From contig NZ_CP151997.1 of the NCBI RefSeq assembly GCF_038595005.1, forward strand, positions 1,612,001-1,676,000: a DNA stretch of 64,000 bases, read 5' to 3'. Shown here one piece after another: positions 17,645 to 25,766 of this stretch (the stretch's first letter is position 1; every line of letters begins with the position of its first letter). The DNA is from Chryseomicrobium sp. FSL W7-1435. Lineage in GTDB: Bacteria; Bacillota; Bacilli; Bacillales_A; Planococcaceae. The notes under the pieces are model-generated. The model worked only from the letters and a program-made list of their open reading frames with translations, had not been told where the DNA came from and made no database searches. Both the position numbers and the translations under genes were made by a program.

Positions 17645-18478
17645 ATGACAAACGAGTGGTTTTTTATAGATTCAGGCAAACAAGATGCGGCTTATAACAT
17701 GGCACTTGATGAGGCCTTACTAGAATGGCATGCAGAAGGGTTACTTCCGCCCATCATTCGATTTTATCAATGGGAACCTGCAGCCTTATCCATCGGTTAT
17801 TTTCAACGAGTAGATCGTGATATTCATTTACCTGCTGTTAAAGAGATGGGACTAGGATTTGTTCGCAGACCGACGGGGGGAAGGGCAGTTCTACATGAAC
17901 ATGAGTTGACGTATAGCGTCATTGTTTCGGAAGACTATCCTGATATGCCTAAAACGGTAACAGAAGCTTACCGCGTCATAAGTGAAGGGATTCTACAAGG
18001 ATTTCGGAACTTAGGGATGCAAGCAGAGTTTTCAATCCCAGAAACCAGTTCTCAAAAAAGTGCATTGAATCAGCCTAAATCAGCTGTCTGTTTCGATGCA
18101 CCTTCTTGGTATGAACTAGTGGTAGAGGGGAAAAAAGTAGCCGGTTCGGCACAGACTCGACAACGAGGCGTCATATTGCAGCATGGTGCCATTCTTGTTG
18201 ATCTTGATGAAGAAAAATACATTAATTGTTTTTCCTATACATCTAAAGACCACCGGGAGAAAGTTCAAAAAAGCTTGCGTCAAAAAGCTGTCTCAATCAA
18301 CAAATTACTACCATATCCGACCTCGGTGGATGCTTGTGTACCCGCCTTCAAAAAAGGCTTTGAAATGGCTTTAAATGTTCATCTTACTTCTTTTTCATTG
18401 AATTCAGAACAGCAAGATTATGTGGAGAAGCTAGCAGCATCAAGGTATCGCTCTGACGAATGGAACTTACGAAAATAA
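17645..18478 (+). CDS. lipM: Octanoyl-[GcvH]:protein N-octanoyltransferase LipM
   Basis: LipM moves octanoyl from acyl carrier protein to GcvH, the first step of lipoate assembly in Bacillales. The catalytic cysteine is C149 in [12 protein letters not shown] and the paired lysine follows in [12 protein letters not shown], the layout of LipM rather than LipB. The [11 protein letters not shown] motif near residue 77 is the acyl-binding loop. The ATG follows AACGGAGGCAATTCG. The gene sits beside the gcv operon, which uses lipoylated GcvH, and the bkd operon in this window also needs lipoyl-E2. Confidence 0.95.
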   Translation: MTNEWFFIDSGKQDAAYNMALDEALLEWHAEGLLPPIIRFYQWEPAALSIGYFQRVDRDIHLPAVKEMGLGFVRRPTGGRAVLHEHELTYSVIVSEDYPDMPKTVTEAYRVISEGILQGFRNLGMQAEFSIPETSSQKSALNQPKSAVCFDAPSWYELVVEGKKVAGSAQTRQRGVILQHGAILVDLDEEKYINCFSYTSKDHREKVQKSLRQKAVSINKLLPYPTSVDACVPAFKKGFEMALNVHLTSFSLNSEQQDYVEKLAASRYRSDEWNLRK

Positions 18479-18547
18479 ACGCCACTTCTGGGCTATGGAA
18501 ATTCACCCGAATAGGTTCAAAGTTTCATATTTTGAAACCGGCTCTCT

Positions 18548-18605
18548 TTGACTAGACAATCAATATGTAGTGCTATATCATTTCTATATACACTACATAT
18601 TGTGT
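18548..18605 (+). promoter_or_regulatory. nrdJ promoter region with two NrdR boxes
   Basis: Box 1 (18559-18574, ATCAATATGTAGTGCT) and box 2 (18590-18605, ACACTACATATTGTGT) match the NrdR box pattern acaCwAtATaTwGtgt. Their starts are 31 bp apart, three helical turns, as is typical for NrdR sites. A -35-like TTGACT lies at 18548-18553, so box 1 would cover the core promoter. NrdR, an ATP/dATP-sensing repressor, should control nrdJ. Confidence 0.85.
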
Positions 18606-18640
18606 CAATATCAGAATAATCTATTTCGGGAGGAATTCAT

Positions 18641-21202
18641 ATGGTCTCACCATCTACTCTATTAAGCCAGCATTCAGCTATACAACAACTGAACGAAACG
18701 ATTCAACAATTTCCTCAAGTTCATCCGATCACAACGGATATGAAACTTACCCACAAAGGCGTCTCACGCTTAGTGATGATTGACCGCTATTCCTTCAAAG
18801 ATACCGAAAAGAAAACACTACAACCAGATGACTTTGTAGTTCTTACCGTGAAAGAAGACCCGAAATTCCCGGCACGTGGTCTTGGGCAAATTGTCTCAAT
18901 TGATTGGAGTAAGAAAACGGCTGTTGTCAAAATTGATGAAGAGTACAGAAGCGCAATCGATAACCCAGAACAAGCGATTACAGGGGAAATTACACGACCT
19001 CTATCGGTTATTGAAAAACCTCTTGAGTTGTTCTATGAGCAAATTGCCCTGCGTAATGCTACAGGACTGGCAAGTGTCGAAGAAACAGAAGAAAAAAGAA
19101 AGTATTGGTTCCAAAAATTTTACGATCAACTGGTATCTCTAAACTTTATTCCTGCTGGTCGAGTGATATATGGCGCTGGGGCAGAAACAGACGTCACTTA
19201 TTTTAACTGTTACGTAATGCCGTTCGTTCCCGACTCTCGTGAAGGCATCAGTGACCACCGTAAACAGGTCATGGAAATCATGAGTCGCGGTGGTGGAGTA
19301 GGAACAAATGGCTCTACATTACGCCCTCGTAACACTCTTGCGCGTGGAGTAAATGGTAAATCTTCGGGATCCGTTTCCTGGTTAGATGACATCGCTAAGC
19401 TTACACATCTAGTTGAGCAAGGCGGTTCTAGACGTGGAGCACAAATGATTATGCTAGCGGATTGGCATCCAGATATTGCTGAGTTCATTATTTCCAAAAT
19501 GCAAAATCCACGTATTTTACGTTATTTGATTGAAAACACAGATGATGAGTGGATCACACAATTAGCAAAAGATAAATTGAAATTCAAGCCTTTGACAGTA
19601 CAAGAAGAACAAATGTATCAAGGGATTGTTAATTATAAAGCCATCCCTGGTTTAGGTGGATTTAGTGAAACAATTATTCGTGATGCTGAAGTCAAGTTGC
19701 GCGATGGCGGTCATTACAGCGTTCACAACTCAGAATTTTTGACCGGTGCTAACATCTCTGTGACGTTAACTAAAGAATTTATGCAAGCTGTAGAAGATGA
19801 AGCTTCATTTGATTTGCGCTTCCCAGCTGTAGAAAATTACTCAAAAGAAGATATGGCTATTTACAACCGTGAGTGGCATAAGGTTGGAGATGTTCGAGAG
19901 TGGGAACAAATGGGCTATGAAGTTCGTACGTACCGCACAATCCAAGCAAGGGAATTGTGGAACTTGATCAATATTTGTGCGACCTATTCGGCAGAGCCAG
20001 GAATCTTCTTTATCGATAACGCCAACGATAAAACAAATGCAAAAGCCTATGGACAGAAGGTAGTGGCAACCAATCCTTGTGGGGAACAACCACTTGCGCC
20101 ATACAGTGTTTGTAACTTAGCAGCTGTTAACTTAGCTCAATTTGCGCACAAAGAATCCAAGACTGTTGATTTTGAAGCATTAAAAGATACAGTGCGCGTA
20201 GGTGTACGTATGCAAGACAACGTCATTGATGCGACACCGTATTTCTTAGAAGAGAACAAAGTACAAGCACTAGGAGAACGACGTGTCGGACTCGGAGTTA
20301 TGGGCCTTGCAGATCTATTGATTTATTGTGAAAAACCATATGGCTCTGAAGAAGGCAATCAAGTAGTCGACCAAATTTTCCAAACAATTGCCGAAACTGC
20401 TTACGAGACATCTGTCGAGCTTGCTAAAGAACGAGGAAGCTTCCCATTCTTAGTAGGGGATACTGAAGAAGAGACGGCTCGTTTGCGCAAGGCCTTCACT
20501 GAGACTGGTTTCATGCAAGGAATGAATGAATCCATTCGTGAATCGATTTTGGAAAACGGGATTCGCAATTCTCATTTGCTAACAGTAGCACCAACAGGCT
20601 CAACGGGCACTATGGTTGGGGTGTCGACTGGTCTAGAACCGTACTTCTCATTCACTTACTACCGTAGCGGTCGACTTGGCAAGTTTATTGAAGTCAAAGC
20701 AGATATCGTAAGCGAGTACGTAGAGCGCAATCCTCACGCTTCAGCTGATGATTTGCCAGAGTGGTTTGTAACGGCTATGGAATTAAAGCCTGAAGCCCAT
20801 GCAGACGTACAGTGCATTATTCAACGTTGGATTGATTCTTCGATCTCTAAAACAGTTAATGCGCCTAAAGGCTACACCGTCGAGCAAGTAGAAGGTGTGT
20901 ATGAGCGACTTTACAAAGGTGGGGCAAAAGGTGGCACGGTGTATGTAGATGGTAGCCGTGACTCGCAAGTGCTGACGCTGAAAGCTGAAGAAAACGATAT
21001 GTCAGAACCCCATGATGAAATTGTCGAAACAAAACGACCAATCGTTCTGATTGATACAATTCAAGATTTGCGAAGCACAAACGTAACAATTGGTTCTGAA
21101 GTTGGGAACACTTGTCCGGTATGTCGAAAAGGTACTGTCCAAGAGCTAGGTGGCTGTAACACTTGTACAAATTGTGGTGCACAACTGAAGTGTGGACTTT
21201 AG
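18641..21202 (+). CDS. nrdJ: Adenosylcobalamin-dependent (class II) ribonucleoside reductase
   Basis: This 853-residue enzyme reduces ribonucleotides to deoxyribonucleotides with a vitamin B12-derived radical, without oxygen dependence. Catalytic elements are visible: NCYVMPF (first active cysteine), NPCGEQPLAPYSVCNLA (radical cysteine and glutamate) and the phosphate-binding APTGSTGTM. The C-terminal tail has CPVCRKG, CNTCTNCG and KCGL, a zinc-like module with the shuttle cysteines of long class II enzymes. ATG 18641 follows CGGGAGGAATTC. It is monocistronic, under NrdR boxes, with its own terminator. It implies the cell can obtain or make cobalamin, as do the mutAB genes here. Confidence 0.96.
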   Translation: MVSPSTLLSQHSAIQQLNETIQQFPQVHPITTDMKLTHKGVSRLVMIDRYSFKDTEKKTLQPDDFVVLTVKEDPKFPARGLGQIVSIDWSKKTAVVKIDEEYRSAIDNPEQAITGEITRPLSVIEKPLELFYEQIALRNATGLASVEETEEKRKYWFQKFYDQLVSLNFIPAGRVIYGAGAETDVTYFNCYVMPFVPDSREGISDHRKQVMEIMSRGGGVGTNGSTLRPRNTLARGVNGKSSGSVSWLDDIAKLTHLVEQGGSRRGAQMIMLADWHPDIAEFIISKMQNPRILRYLIENTDDEWITQLAKDKLKFKPLTVQEEQMYQGIVNYKAIPGLGGFSETIIRDAEVKLRDGGHYSVHNSEFLTGANISVTLTKEFMQAVEDEASFDLRFPAVENYSKEDMAIYNREWHKVGDVREWEQMGYEVRTYRTIQARELWNLINICATYSAEPGIFFIDNANDKTNAKAYGQKVVATNPCGEQPLAPYSVCNLAAVNLAQFAHKESKTVDFEALKDTVRVGVRMQDNVIDATPYFLEENKVQALGERRVGLGVMGLADLLIYCEKPYGSEEGNQVVDQIFQTIAETAYETSVELAKERGSFPFLVGDTEEETARLRKAFTETGFMQGMNESIRESILENGIRNSHLLTVAPTGSTGTMVGVSTGLEPYFSFTYYRSGRLGKFIEVKADIVSEYVERNPHASADDLPEWFVTAMELKPEAHADVQCIIQRWIDSSISKTVNAPKGYTVEQVEGVYERLYKGGAKGGTVYVDGSRDSQVLTLKAEENDMSEPHDEIVETKRPIVLIDTIQDLRSTNVTIGSEVGNTCPVCRKGTVQELGGCNTCTNCGAQLKCGL

Positions 21203-21206
21203 AACA

Positions 21207-21234
21207 AAAAGATGCCGATTTCGGCATCTTTTTT
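21207..21234 (+). terminator. Terminator of nrdJ
   Basis: AAAAGATGCC and GGCATCTTTT form the stem around GATTTC, with further T following. Confidence 0.9.
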
Positions 21235-21254
21235 GAGTGACGAAATAATAATCG

Positions 21255-21283
21255 TTTTCTGAAAAATAGCCCTATGCTACACT
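21255..21283 (+). promoter_or_regulatory. Promoter of the pepQ-efp operon
   Basis: TTTTCT (21255-21260), a 17-base spacer and TGC-TACACT (21278-21283, an extended -10) lie about 34 bases before the gene. Confidence 0.5.
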
Positions 21284-21316
21284 AGACATAGTGTTTATAT
21301 AGGAGGCTAAGTCATT

Positions 21317-22375
21317 ATGAAATTAGAAAAAGTTCGTCAAGCATTGACTGATTCATCTTTATCCGCTCTTCTAGTCACAAATCCACACAGTCGTCGTTAC
21401 TTAACAGGCTTTACTGGAACGGCAGGAGTAGCTCTTGTTACACAGTCAGAAGCTTTCTTTATTACAGATTTTCGCTACACAGAACAAGCAAATGCTCAAA
21501 TCACAGGGTATACACTTGTAGAACAAAAAACTACACTGATTGAAGCTGTTGCTCAAGTCGTGAAAGAAAATGGCCTTGATAAAGTTGGATTCGAACAAGA
21601 GGCTATGACTTTTGCAGAATATGATCGCTACAACAAGGCTCTGGAAGCAGAACTTGTCCCAACAACGGGCATCGTTGAAAAAATCCGCTTGATTAAGACG
21701 GAAGACGAGCTTACTATTATTAAGCAAGCATGTAAAATTGCAGATGACGCTTACGAGCACATCCTCACATTTATTCAACCAGGTATGACGGAACTAGATG
21801 TTTCAAATGAACTTGAATTTTTCATGCGCAAACAGGGGGCAACATCTTCGTCATTTGATATAATTGTTGCTTCTGGGGTTCGCTCTGCACTGCCACATGG
21901 TGTAGCAACTCATAAAGTAATCGAGCAAGGTGATTTCATTACACTAGACTTTGGTGCATACTACAATGGCTACGTATCTGATGTGACACGTACACTTGCT
22001 GTTGGAGAGCCTTCTGAAAAGTTAAAAGAGATTTATCAAGTCGTCTTAGATTCTCAACTTCTTGCACTTGAAAAAATCAAGCCAGGTATGACAGGTAAAG
22101 AGGCAGACGCGATTGCTCGTGACTATATTGCTTCAAAAGGTTACGGAGAAGCATTTGGACACTCACTAGGTCATGGAATTGGTTTAGAGGTACATGAAGG
22201 TCCTGGTCTTTCCTCACGTTCTGACGTTGTATTAGAGCCTGGCATGTTAATCACTATTGAGCCGGGTATTTATTTACCGGATATCGGTGGTGTGCGAATT
22301 GAAGATGACGCGTTAGTCACTGAGACGGGCGTAGAACGCTTAACGCTTACTTCAAAAGAATTAGTTATTTTATAG
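21317..22375 (+). CDS. yqhT: Xaa-Pro peptidase, M24 family (YqhT-type)
   Basis: A 352-residue cytoplasmic metallopeptidase that cleaves X-Pro bonds. It has a creatinase-like N-terminal domain (about 1-125) and the pita-bread catalytic domain. Metal ligands are seen in [18 protein letters not shown] (two Asp), [16 protein letters not shown] (His), TIEPGIY (Glu) and GGVRIEDD (Glu). The ATG follows TAGGAGGCTAAG. It lies directly in front of efp, as in most Bacillales. Confidence 0.94.
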   Translation: MKLEKVRQALTDSSLSALLVTNPHSRRYLTGFTGTAGVALVTQSEAFFITDFRYTEQANAQITGYTLVEQKTTLIEAVAQVVKENGLDKVGFEQEAMTFAEYDRYNKALEAELVPTTGIVEKIRLIKTEDELTIIKQACKIADDAYEHILTFIQPGMTELDVSNELEFFMRKQGATSSSFDIIVASGVRSALPHGVATHKVIEQGDFITLDFGAYYNGYVSDVTRTLAVGEPSEKLKEIYQVVLDSQLLALEKIKPGMTGKEADAIARDYIASKGYGEAFGHSLGHGIGLEVHEGPGLSSRSDVVLEPGMLITIEPGIYLPDIGGVRIEDDALVTETGVERLTLTSKELVIL

Positions 22376-22386
22376 GAGGAAATCAC

Positions 22387-22947
22387 ATGATTTCAGTAAA
22401 TGATTTTAAAACAGGCTTAACCATCGTTTTTGACGGTAACTTATACCGTGTAATTGAATTCCAACACGTTAAACCTGGTAAAGGCGCTGCATTTGTTCGT
22501 TCAAAACTGCGTAACCTTCGCAGTGGTTCAGTCAATGAACGTACGTTCCGTGCGGGCGAAAAAGTAGAGAAAGCCCAAATTGATACACGCAAAATGCAAT
22601 ATCTGTATGCAAATGGTGATATGCACGTATTTATGGATACAGAGAGCTACGATCAAGTAGAGCTTCCTGAAAACTCTATCGAATATGAATTGAAGTTCTT
22701 GAAAGAAAACATGGAGCTTAGCATTGTTCAATACCAAGGAGAAACACTTGGTATCGAGTTGCCGAACACAGTTGAATTAGAAGTTATCGAAACTGAACCA
22801 GGTATCAAAGGCGACACTTCTGGTGGTGGATCGAAAACGGCTAAGTTAGAGACTGGCGTTATGGTTACTGTGCCATTATTCATTAATGTTGGCGATCGAT
22901 TAATCGTTAATACAACTGAAGGTTCATACGTATCTCGCGCACAATAA
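22387..22947 (+). CDS. efp: Elongation factor P
   Basis: EF-P enters the ribosomal E-site and rescues ribosomes stalled at polyproline. The 186 residues form the three usual beta domains. The tip loop KPGKGAAF places lysine 32, the residue modified in B. subtilis with 5-aminopentanol. The ATG follows TAGGAGGAAATCAC, 11 bases after the peptidase gene. A hairpin at 23009-23056 ends the unit. Confidence 0.97.
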   Translation: MISVNDFKTGLTIVFDGNLYRVIEFQHVKPGKGAAFVRSKLRNLRSGSVNERTFRAGEKVEKAQIDTRKMQYLYANGDMHVFMDTESYDQVELPENSIEYELKFLKENMELSIVQYQGETLGIELPNTVELEVIETEPGIKGDTSGGGSKTAKLETGVMVTVPLFINVGDRLIVNTTEGSYVSRAQ

Positions 22948-23008
22948 CTCTACAGTTATGAACTATTGCCGATTTACAAAAACTAAATCCCAACAAGATT
23001 TAACATCG

Positions 23009-23060
23009 AAAATCAGTAGTTTCTCTAGAATTTATTCAAGAGAATCTGCTGATTTCTTTT
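23009..23060 (+). terminator. Terminator after efp; member of a repeated hairpin
   Basis: AAATCAGTAG (23010-23019) pairs with CTGCTGATTT (23046-23055) and TTCTCT with AGAGAA inside, followed by CTTTTG. The sequence is closely related to the hairpin after tlyA (34700-34745), so both are copies of one element. Confidence 0.8.
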
Positions 23061-23078
23061 GTTTCAAGCTCTTTTTTA

Positions 23079-23107
23079 GTCTATAGCATCCAATTTGCTC
23101 ATACAGT
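23079..23107 (+). promoter_or_regulatory. Possible sigma-E promoter of the spoIIIA operon
   Basis: GTCTATA (23079-23085) and CATACAGT (23100-23107) with a 14-base spacer resemble the sigma-E pattern (GTCATATT and CATACAnT). It lies 22 bases before spoIIIAC, where mother-cell control is expected. Confidence 0.5.
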
Positions 23108-23128
23108 ACTAACAAAGGAGGTAGCTGG

Positions 23129-23335
23129 GTGGGCTTTGATGACATCTTCAGAATGGCAGGAGTAGGCATCCTTCTTGCACTCCTTCACGTGTTCCTCGAA
23201 CTTAACAATAAAAGTGAATACTCATTTTTTATTTCGGTCACTGCATTCATTTACTTTTCAATCGAATTGTTGCGCATGCTCAAACTATTTTTTGAAGTGA
23301 TTGAAGAGTATTTGTTGTGGCTTTATGAGATGTGA
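23129..23335 (+). CDS. spoIIIAC: Stage III sporulation protein AC
   Basis: A 68-residue, two-helix membrane protein with a conserved N-terminus (DDIFRMAGVGILLALLH) and the same length as B. subtilis SpoIIIAC. SpoIIIA proteins form the mother-cell half of the channel across the engulfed forespore membranes. GTG 23129 follows AAAGGAGGT. It is the first gene of the operon here; spoIIIAA and spoIIIAB, which precede it in other spore formers, are absent from the 181 bases after efp. The stop overlaps the start of the next gene. Confidence 0.88.
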   Translation: MGFDDIFRMAGVGILLALLHVFLELNNKSEYSFFISVTAFIYFSIELLRMLKLFFEVIEEYLLWLYEM

Positions 23336-23685
23336 TGCCAAGTCTTTGGGCGACAATCGGTCTTGTCTTTTTTTATATTCTGCTGTCTCAAATCATTCGA
23401 CAGCTAGTACCGTCCGTTAGTTTTTATTTACAAACTTCCATGTTGTTTCTCGTTGTCACCATTACCATTCAATCTACCAAGCCTCTCGTCGAAATGGCTA
23501 TTGAAGCAGTGCCGATAGATCTTTTACCCATAGTTAAAGGTTTACTTGTAACGACATTTTTTTACTTAGCATTGGATTTTTTGGCTTCCTATTTAGACGC
23601 GTTAGGGGAAACTGTGCTTTCAAAACTCATAGTGCTGTTGTTTAAACTTTCTCTCATTCATTACTGGATACAATTACTCCTATAA
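23332..23685 (+). CDS. spoIIIAD: Stage III sporulation protein AD (divergent)
   Basis: A 117-residue protein with four hydrophobic segments and little else. Position directly behind spoIIIAC (4-base overlap, GTGA; an ATG at 23335 is the alternative start) and before the AE-like gene, as well as the size, identify it as SpoIIIAD. The sequence itself is only weakly similar to B. subtilis SpoIIIAD (133 residues), and the N-terminal part is shorter. It is a predicted channel membrane component. Confidence 0.72.
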   Translation: MMPSLWATIGLVFFYILLSQIIRQLVPSVSFYLQTSMLFLVVTITIQSTKPLVEMAIEAVPIDLLPIVKGLLVTTFFYLALDFLASYLDALGETVLSKLIVLLFKLSLIHYWIQLLL

Positions 23686-23698
23686 ATGCGGTGACAGC

Positions 23699-24577
23699 TT
23701 GTCCAACTGGCTACCAATCGAACTTTTAACAACTTTACTCGTGCTTACATGTACGCATCAATTGTTATCATTTGTTCATCCAAATGCAAAAAAACTTTCA
23801 GAGTTTCTCTACTTTCTGTTGGTTGTGTATATGATGATTCGCTACTTTTCTGGAATCTTAACAACCATCCAGACAATACGTGAGGTCCTCAATCCTCTCT
23901 GGTCAGCTATTGTGCCCTTTCTATTAGTGGTATCCCAATTATTTGTGTCCGTCCTTTTTCCTTTGGCGCCATTTGCGGCTGTCGCTTACAGTTTGTTCAG
24001 TCTTCAGTTTTTAGAATCCATCATCTATCCACTGCTCCTTTTTACAACCAGCATTACTCTGTTGAACCGATTGGACTCTGAGTCTAGCTTCACTCGACTC
24101 ACGGAACTGGCACGTAATCTTCTCATTTTCTTATTGTTTCTACTGTTTACCTTATTTACAGCCATTATCACTGCAAGTGGCGGGTTAAGCTGGTTGCTGA
24201 TGGATCAACTAAAACCGTCACTAGTTTCTGTTGTTCAAAACTCTATTCCGCTTGTAGGCTCGTTATTTACGGAGGGACTGTCTACTGTCAAAGGCCTCGC
24301 TTCTTTGTCTGCATTAACGTTAGGGACCACTGCCTCTATAACCATTGGAGGCATGGTCGCCATTCCGCTAGGTAAACTCCTGTTAGATGCATTTGTGTTG
24401 CGTGCAAGCGGCGCAATTCTAGTCATCATTGGCAGTGAGAGAGTGGGGGCCTTGCTAGACGACTTAGGTAAATTGCTGTTTATCATGTGTGCCTGGTTTC
24501 TGTTTATGATTGCAGTCATATTAGTGCTGTTATTATATTGTCTAGTATTGTTCCAGTTGACCGTAGGTAGTGCCTGA
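23699..24577 (+). CDS. spoIIIAE: Stage III sporulation protein AE, N-terminally short
   Basis: A 292-residue polytopic membrane protein with seven or so hydrophobic helices. The C-terminal two thirds align by pattern with SpoIIIAE (for example a long central stretch ending in a segment like NSIPLVGSLFTEGLSTV, comparable to the family's GNFIPVLG...). B. subtilis SpoIIIAE is 399 residues with a signal peptide and an outer domain of about 100 residues in front of the first membrane helix; that whole part is missing here. TTG 23699 is the start. The stop overlaps the next start (ATGA). Confidence 0.78.
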   Translation: MSNWLPIELLTTLLVLTCTHQLLSFVHPNAKKLSEFLYFLLVVYMMIRYFSGILTTIQTIREVLNPLWSAIVPFLLVVSQLFVSVLFPLAPFAAVAYSLFSLQFLESIIYPLLLFTTSITLLNRLDSESSFTRLTELARNLLIFLLFLLFTLFTAIITASGGLSWLLMDQLKPSLVSVVQNSIPLVGSLFTEGLSTVKGLASLSALTLGTTASITIGGMVAIPLGKLLLDAFVLRASGAILVIIGSERVGALLDDLGKLLFIMCAWFLFMIAVILVLLLYCLVLFQLTVGSA

Positions 24578-24723
24578 TGATTTTTTTACAAACAATGCTA
24601 CTTTTATATGTTTTAACGGAATGTCTCTGTCTACTTTTACCAGATCGCGAACAAGAGTTGCATACGATGAAAAAATTGCTGGTGTTATTATTTATTTTCA
24701 TATTTATCCGAGGTCTCTCATAA
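24577..24723 (+). CDS. spoIIIAF: SpoIIIAF-like membrane microprotein
   Basis: This 48-residue frame is ATG 24577 to TAA 24723, coupled to the AE stop by ATGA. It has two hydrophobic helices (about 2-21 and 33-45) linked by PDREQELHTMKK. The pattern matches the two N-terminal membrane helices of SpoIIIAF, which in B. subtilis is 206 residues with a cytoplasm-distal ring-building domain after the helices. That domain is absent, and the next gene begins 15 bases later. The frame has no interruption, so it may be a working reduced subunit rather than debris. Confidence 0.65.
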   Translation: MIFLQTMLLLYVLTECLCLLLPDREQELHTMKKLLVLLFIFIFIRGLS

Positions 24724-24738
24724 CGTATTGTAGGTGAC

Positions 24739-25095
24739 GTGTTGCAGCCAAAACAAAAGCTTGCTCTATTGCTCGGCGCACTGTTGATTTTAGCAATTGG
24801 CTTTATCACTACTGATCAACCCGATAAGACAGCGGAACAACCACTTGCTACAGCCTTGATGCAAATGGAAGGGGTGGGCAGAGTGGAACTTTACATCCAT
24901 TATCCTGAGAAGTCCGCTAGTTTTTTTGATGTTGCAGATAATTCATCAGCACCTGTAGGAGTTCTTGTCATAGCGGAAGGAGCCAACCAGCCATCTACCA
25001 GGCACAAATTACGTCAGACTGTCGCATCCGTTCTCCAAATCTCACAACATCGCATTCAAGTAGAACCTATGGAAGGAGATTTTATTGACCCCTAA
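24739..25095 (+). CDS. spoIIIAG: Stage III sporulation protein AG, shortened
   Basis: A 118-residue protein with one N-terminal membrane helix (about 8-24) and a small ring-building domain: MEGVGRVELYIHYPE, then PVGVLVIAEGA, then QTVASVLQISQHRIQVEP. These match the core of SpoIIIAG. B. subtilis SpoIIIAG is 229 residues and has a long insertion between the first two strands that makes the beta ring of its 30-subunit channel; here only about 20 residues join them. GTG 24739 (a TTG at 24742 is also possible) starts it; it overlaps the next gene by 11 bases. Confidence 0.82.
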   Translation: MLQPKQKLALLLGALLILAIGFITTDQPDKTAEQPLATALMQMEGVGRVELYIHYPEKSASFFDVADNSSAPVGVLVIAEGANQPSTRHKLRQTVASVLQISQHRIQVEPMEGDFIDP

Positions 25096-25603
25096 AAAAC
25101 GTATAGTTTGGTTTATGACATTGCTCAGCCTTGGTGCCGTATTCTCCGTTTATGTATTGAACGATCGTCCAGATCCCTTCAGTGGTATCGTGTTGTTTGA
25201 GGACGAAGCTGCCGTAGATGGCATCAATCAAAATCAACCCGTAAGTTATCCGACAAACGAAAAATTTCAAGAGATGCGCATGGAAGTAGAATCGCAAAGA
25301 AGTCAGTTGAGAGAACAACTCACACAAAAAATCGGCTCACCAGAGTTTACAGCTGAAGAAAAAAATGAAGCGTATCAACAGCTAGAGAATCTCACTAACC
25401 AAGATTCTACTGAGGCCTTGCTTGAACTAGTAATCACTTCACTCGGGTACCCAGAAGCATTGGTGCGCATCCAAGAAGATCAAGTGCTGGTTCATGTTTC
25501 TGCTGAGATGCTGGCACCAGAAGAAGCAAATGACATTATTTATGCAGTGAAAAAAGAATACCCTGAGGCTGCAAAAGTACAAGTCGATTATTCAACTTAT
25601 TAA
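25085..25603 (+). CDS. spoIIIAH: Stage III sporulation protein AH
   Basis: A 172-residue protein with a membrane helix at about 7-24 and a YscJ/FliF-like ring domain at the C-terminus (TSLGYPEALVRIQEDQVLVHVS). SpoIIIAH spans the intermembrane space and binds SpoIIQ from the forespore. The linker has a predicted coiled coil (about 58-110, rich in E, Q, R). B. subtilis SpoIIIAH is 218 residues; the difference is mainly in the linker. TTG 25085 lies behind a GAAGGAGAT site. It is the last gene of the operon. Confidence 0.88.
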   Translation: MTPKKRIVWFMTLLSLGAVFSVYVLNDRPDPFSGIVLFEDEAAVDGINQNQPVSYPTNEKFQEMRMEVESQRSQLREQLTQKIGSPEFTAEEKNEAYQQLENLTNQDSTEALLELVITSLGYPEALVRIQEDQVLVHVSAEMLAPEEANDIIYAVKKEYPEAAKVQVDYSTY

Positions 25604-25627
25604 AACTCGCCGCGAGCGAGTTTTTTT
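25603..25627 (+). terminator. Terminator of the spoIIIA operon
   Basis: AAACTCGC (25603-25610) pairs with GCGAGTTT (25616-25623) around CGCGA, with a T run. Confidence 0.88.
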
Positions 25628-25766
25628 GTTATTCAAACGATTTTATGTTATCCGAAAAATAGGAAATATAAGAGCTGGTAATAAAAAAGGGTGCGCGAAA
25701 GAACGAAAAACTGTAGAATAGACAGTGGAAAGATTCTCATAACTGAAATAGGGGAGTTCGATAAAA

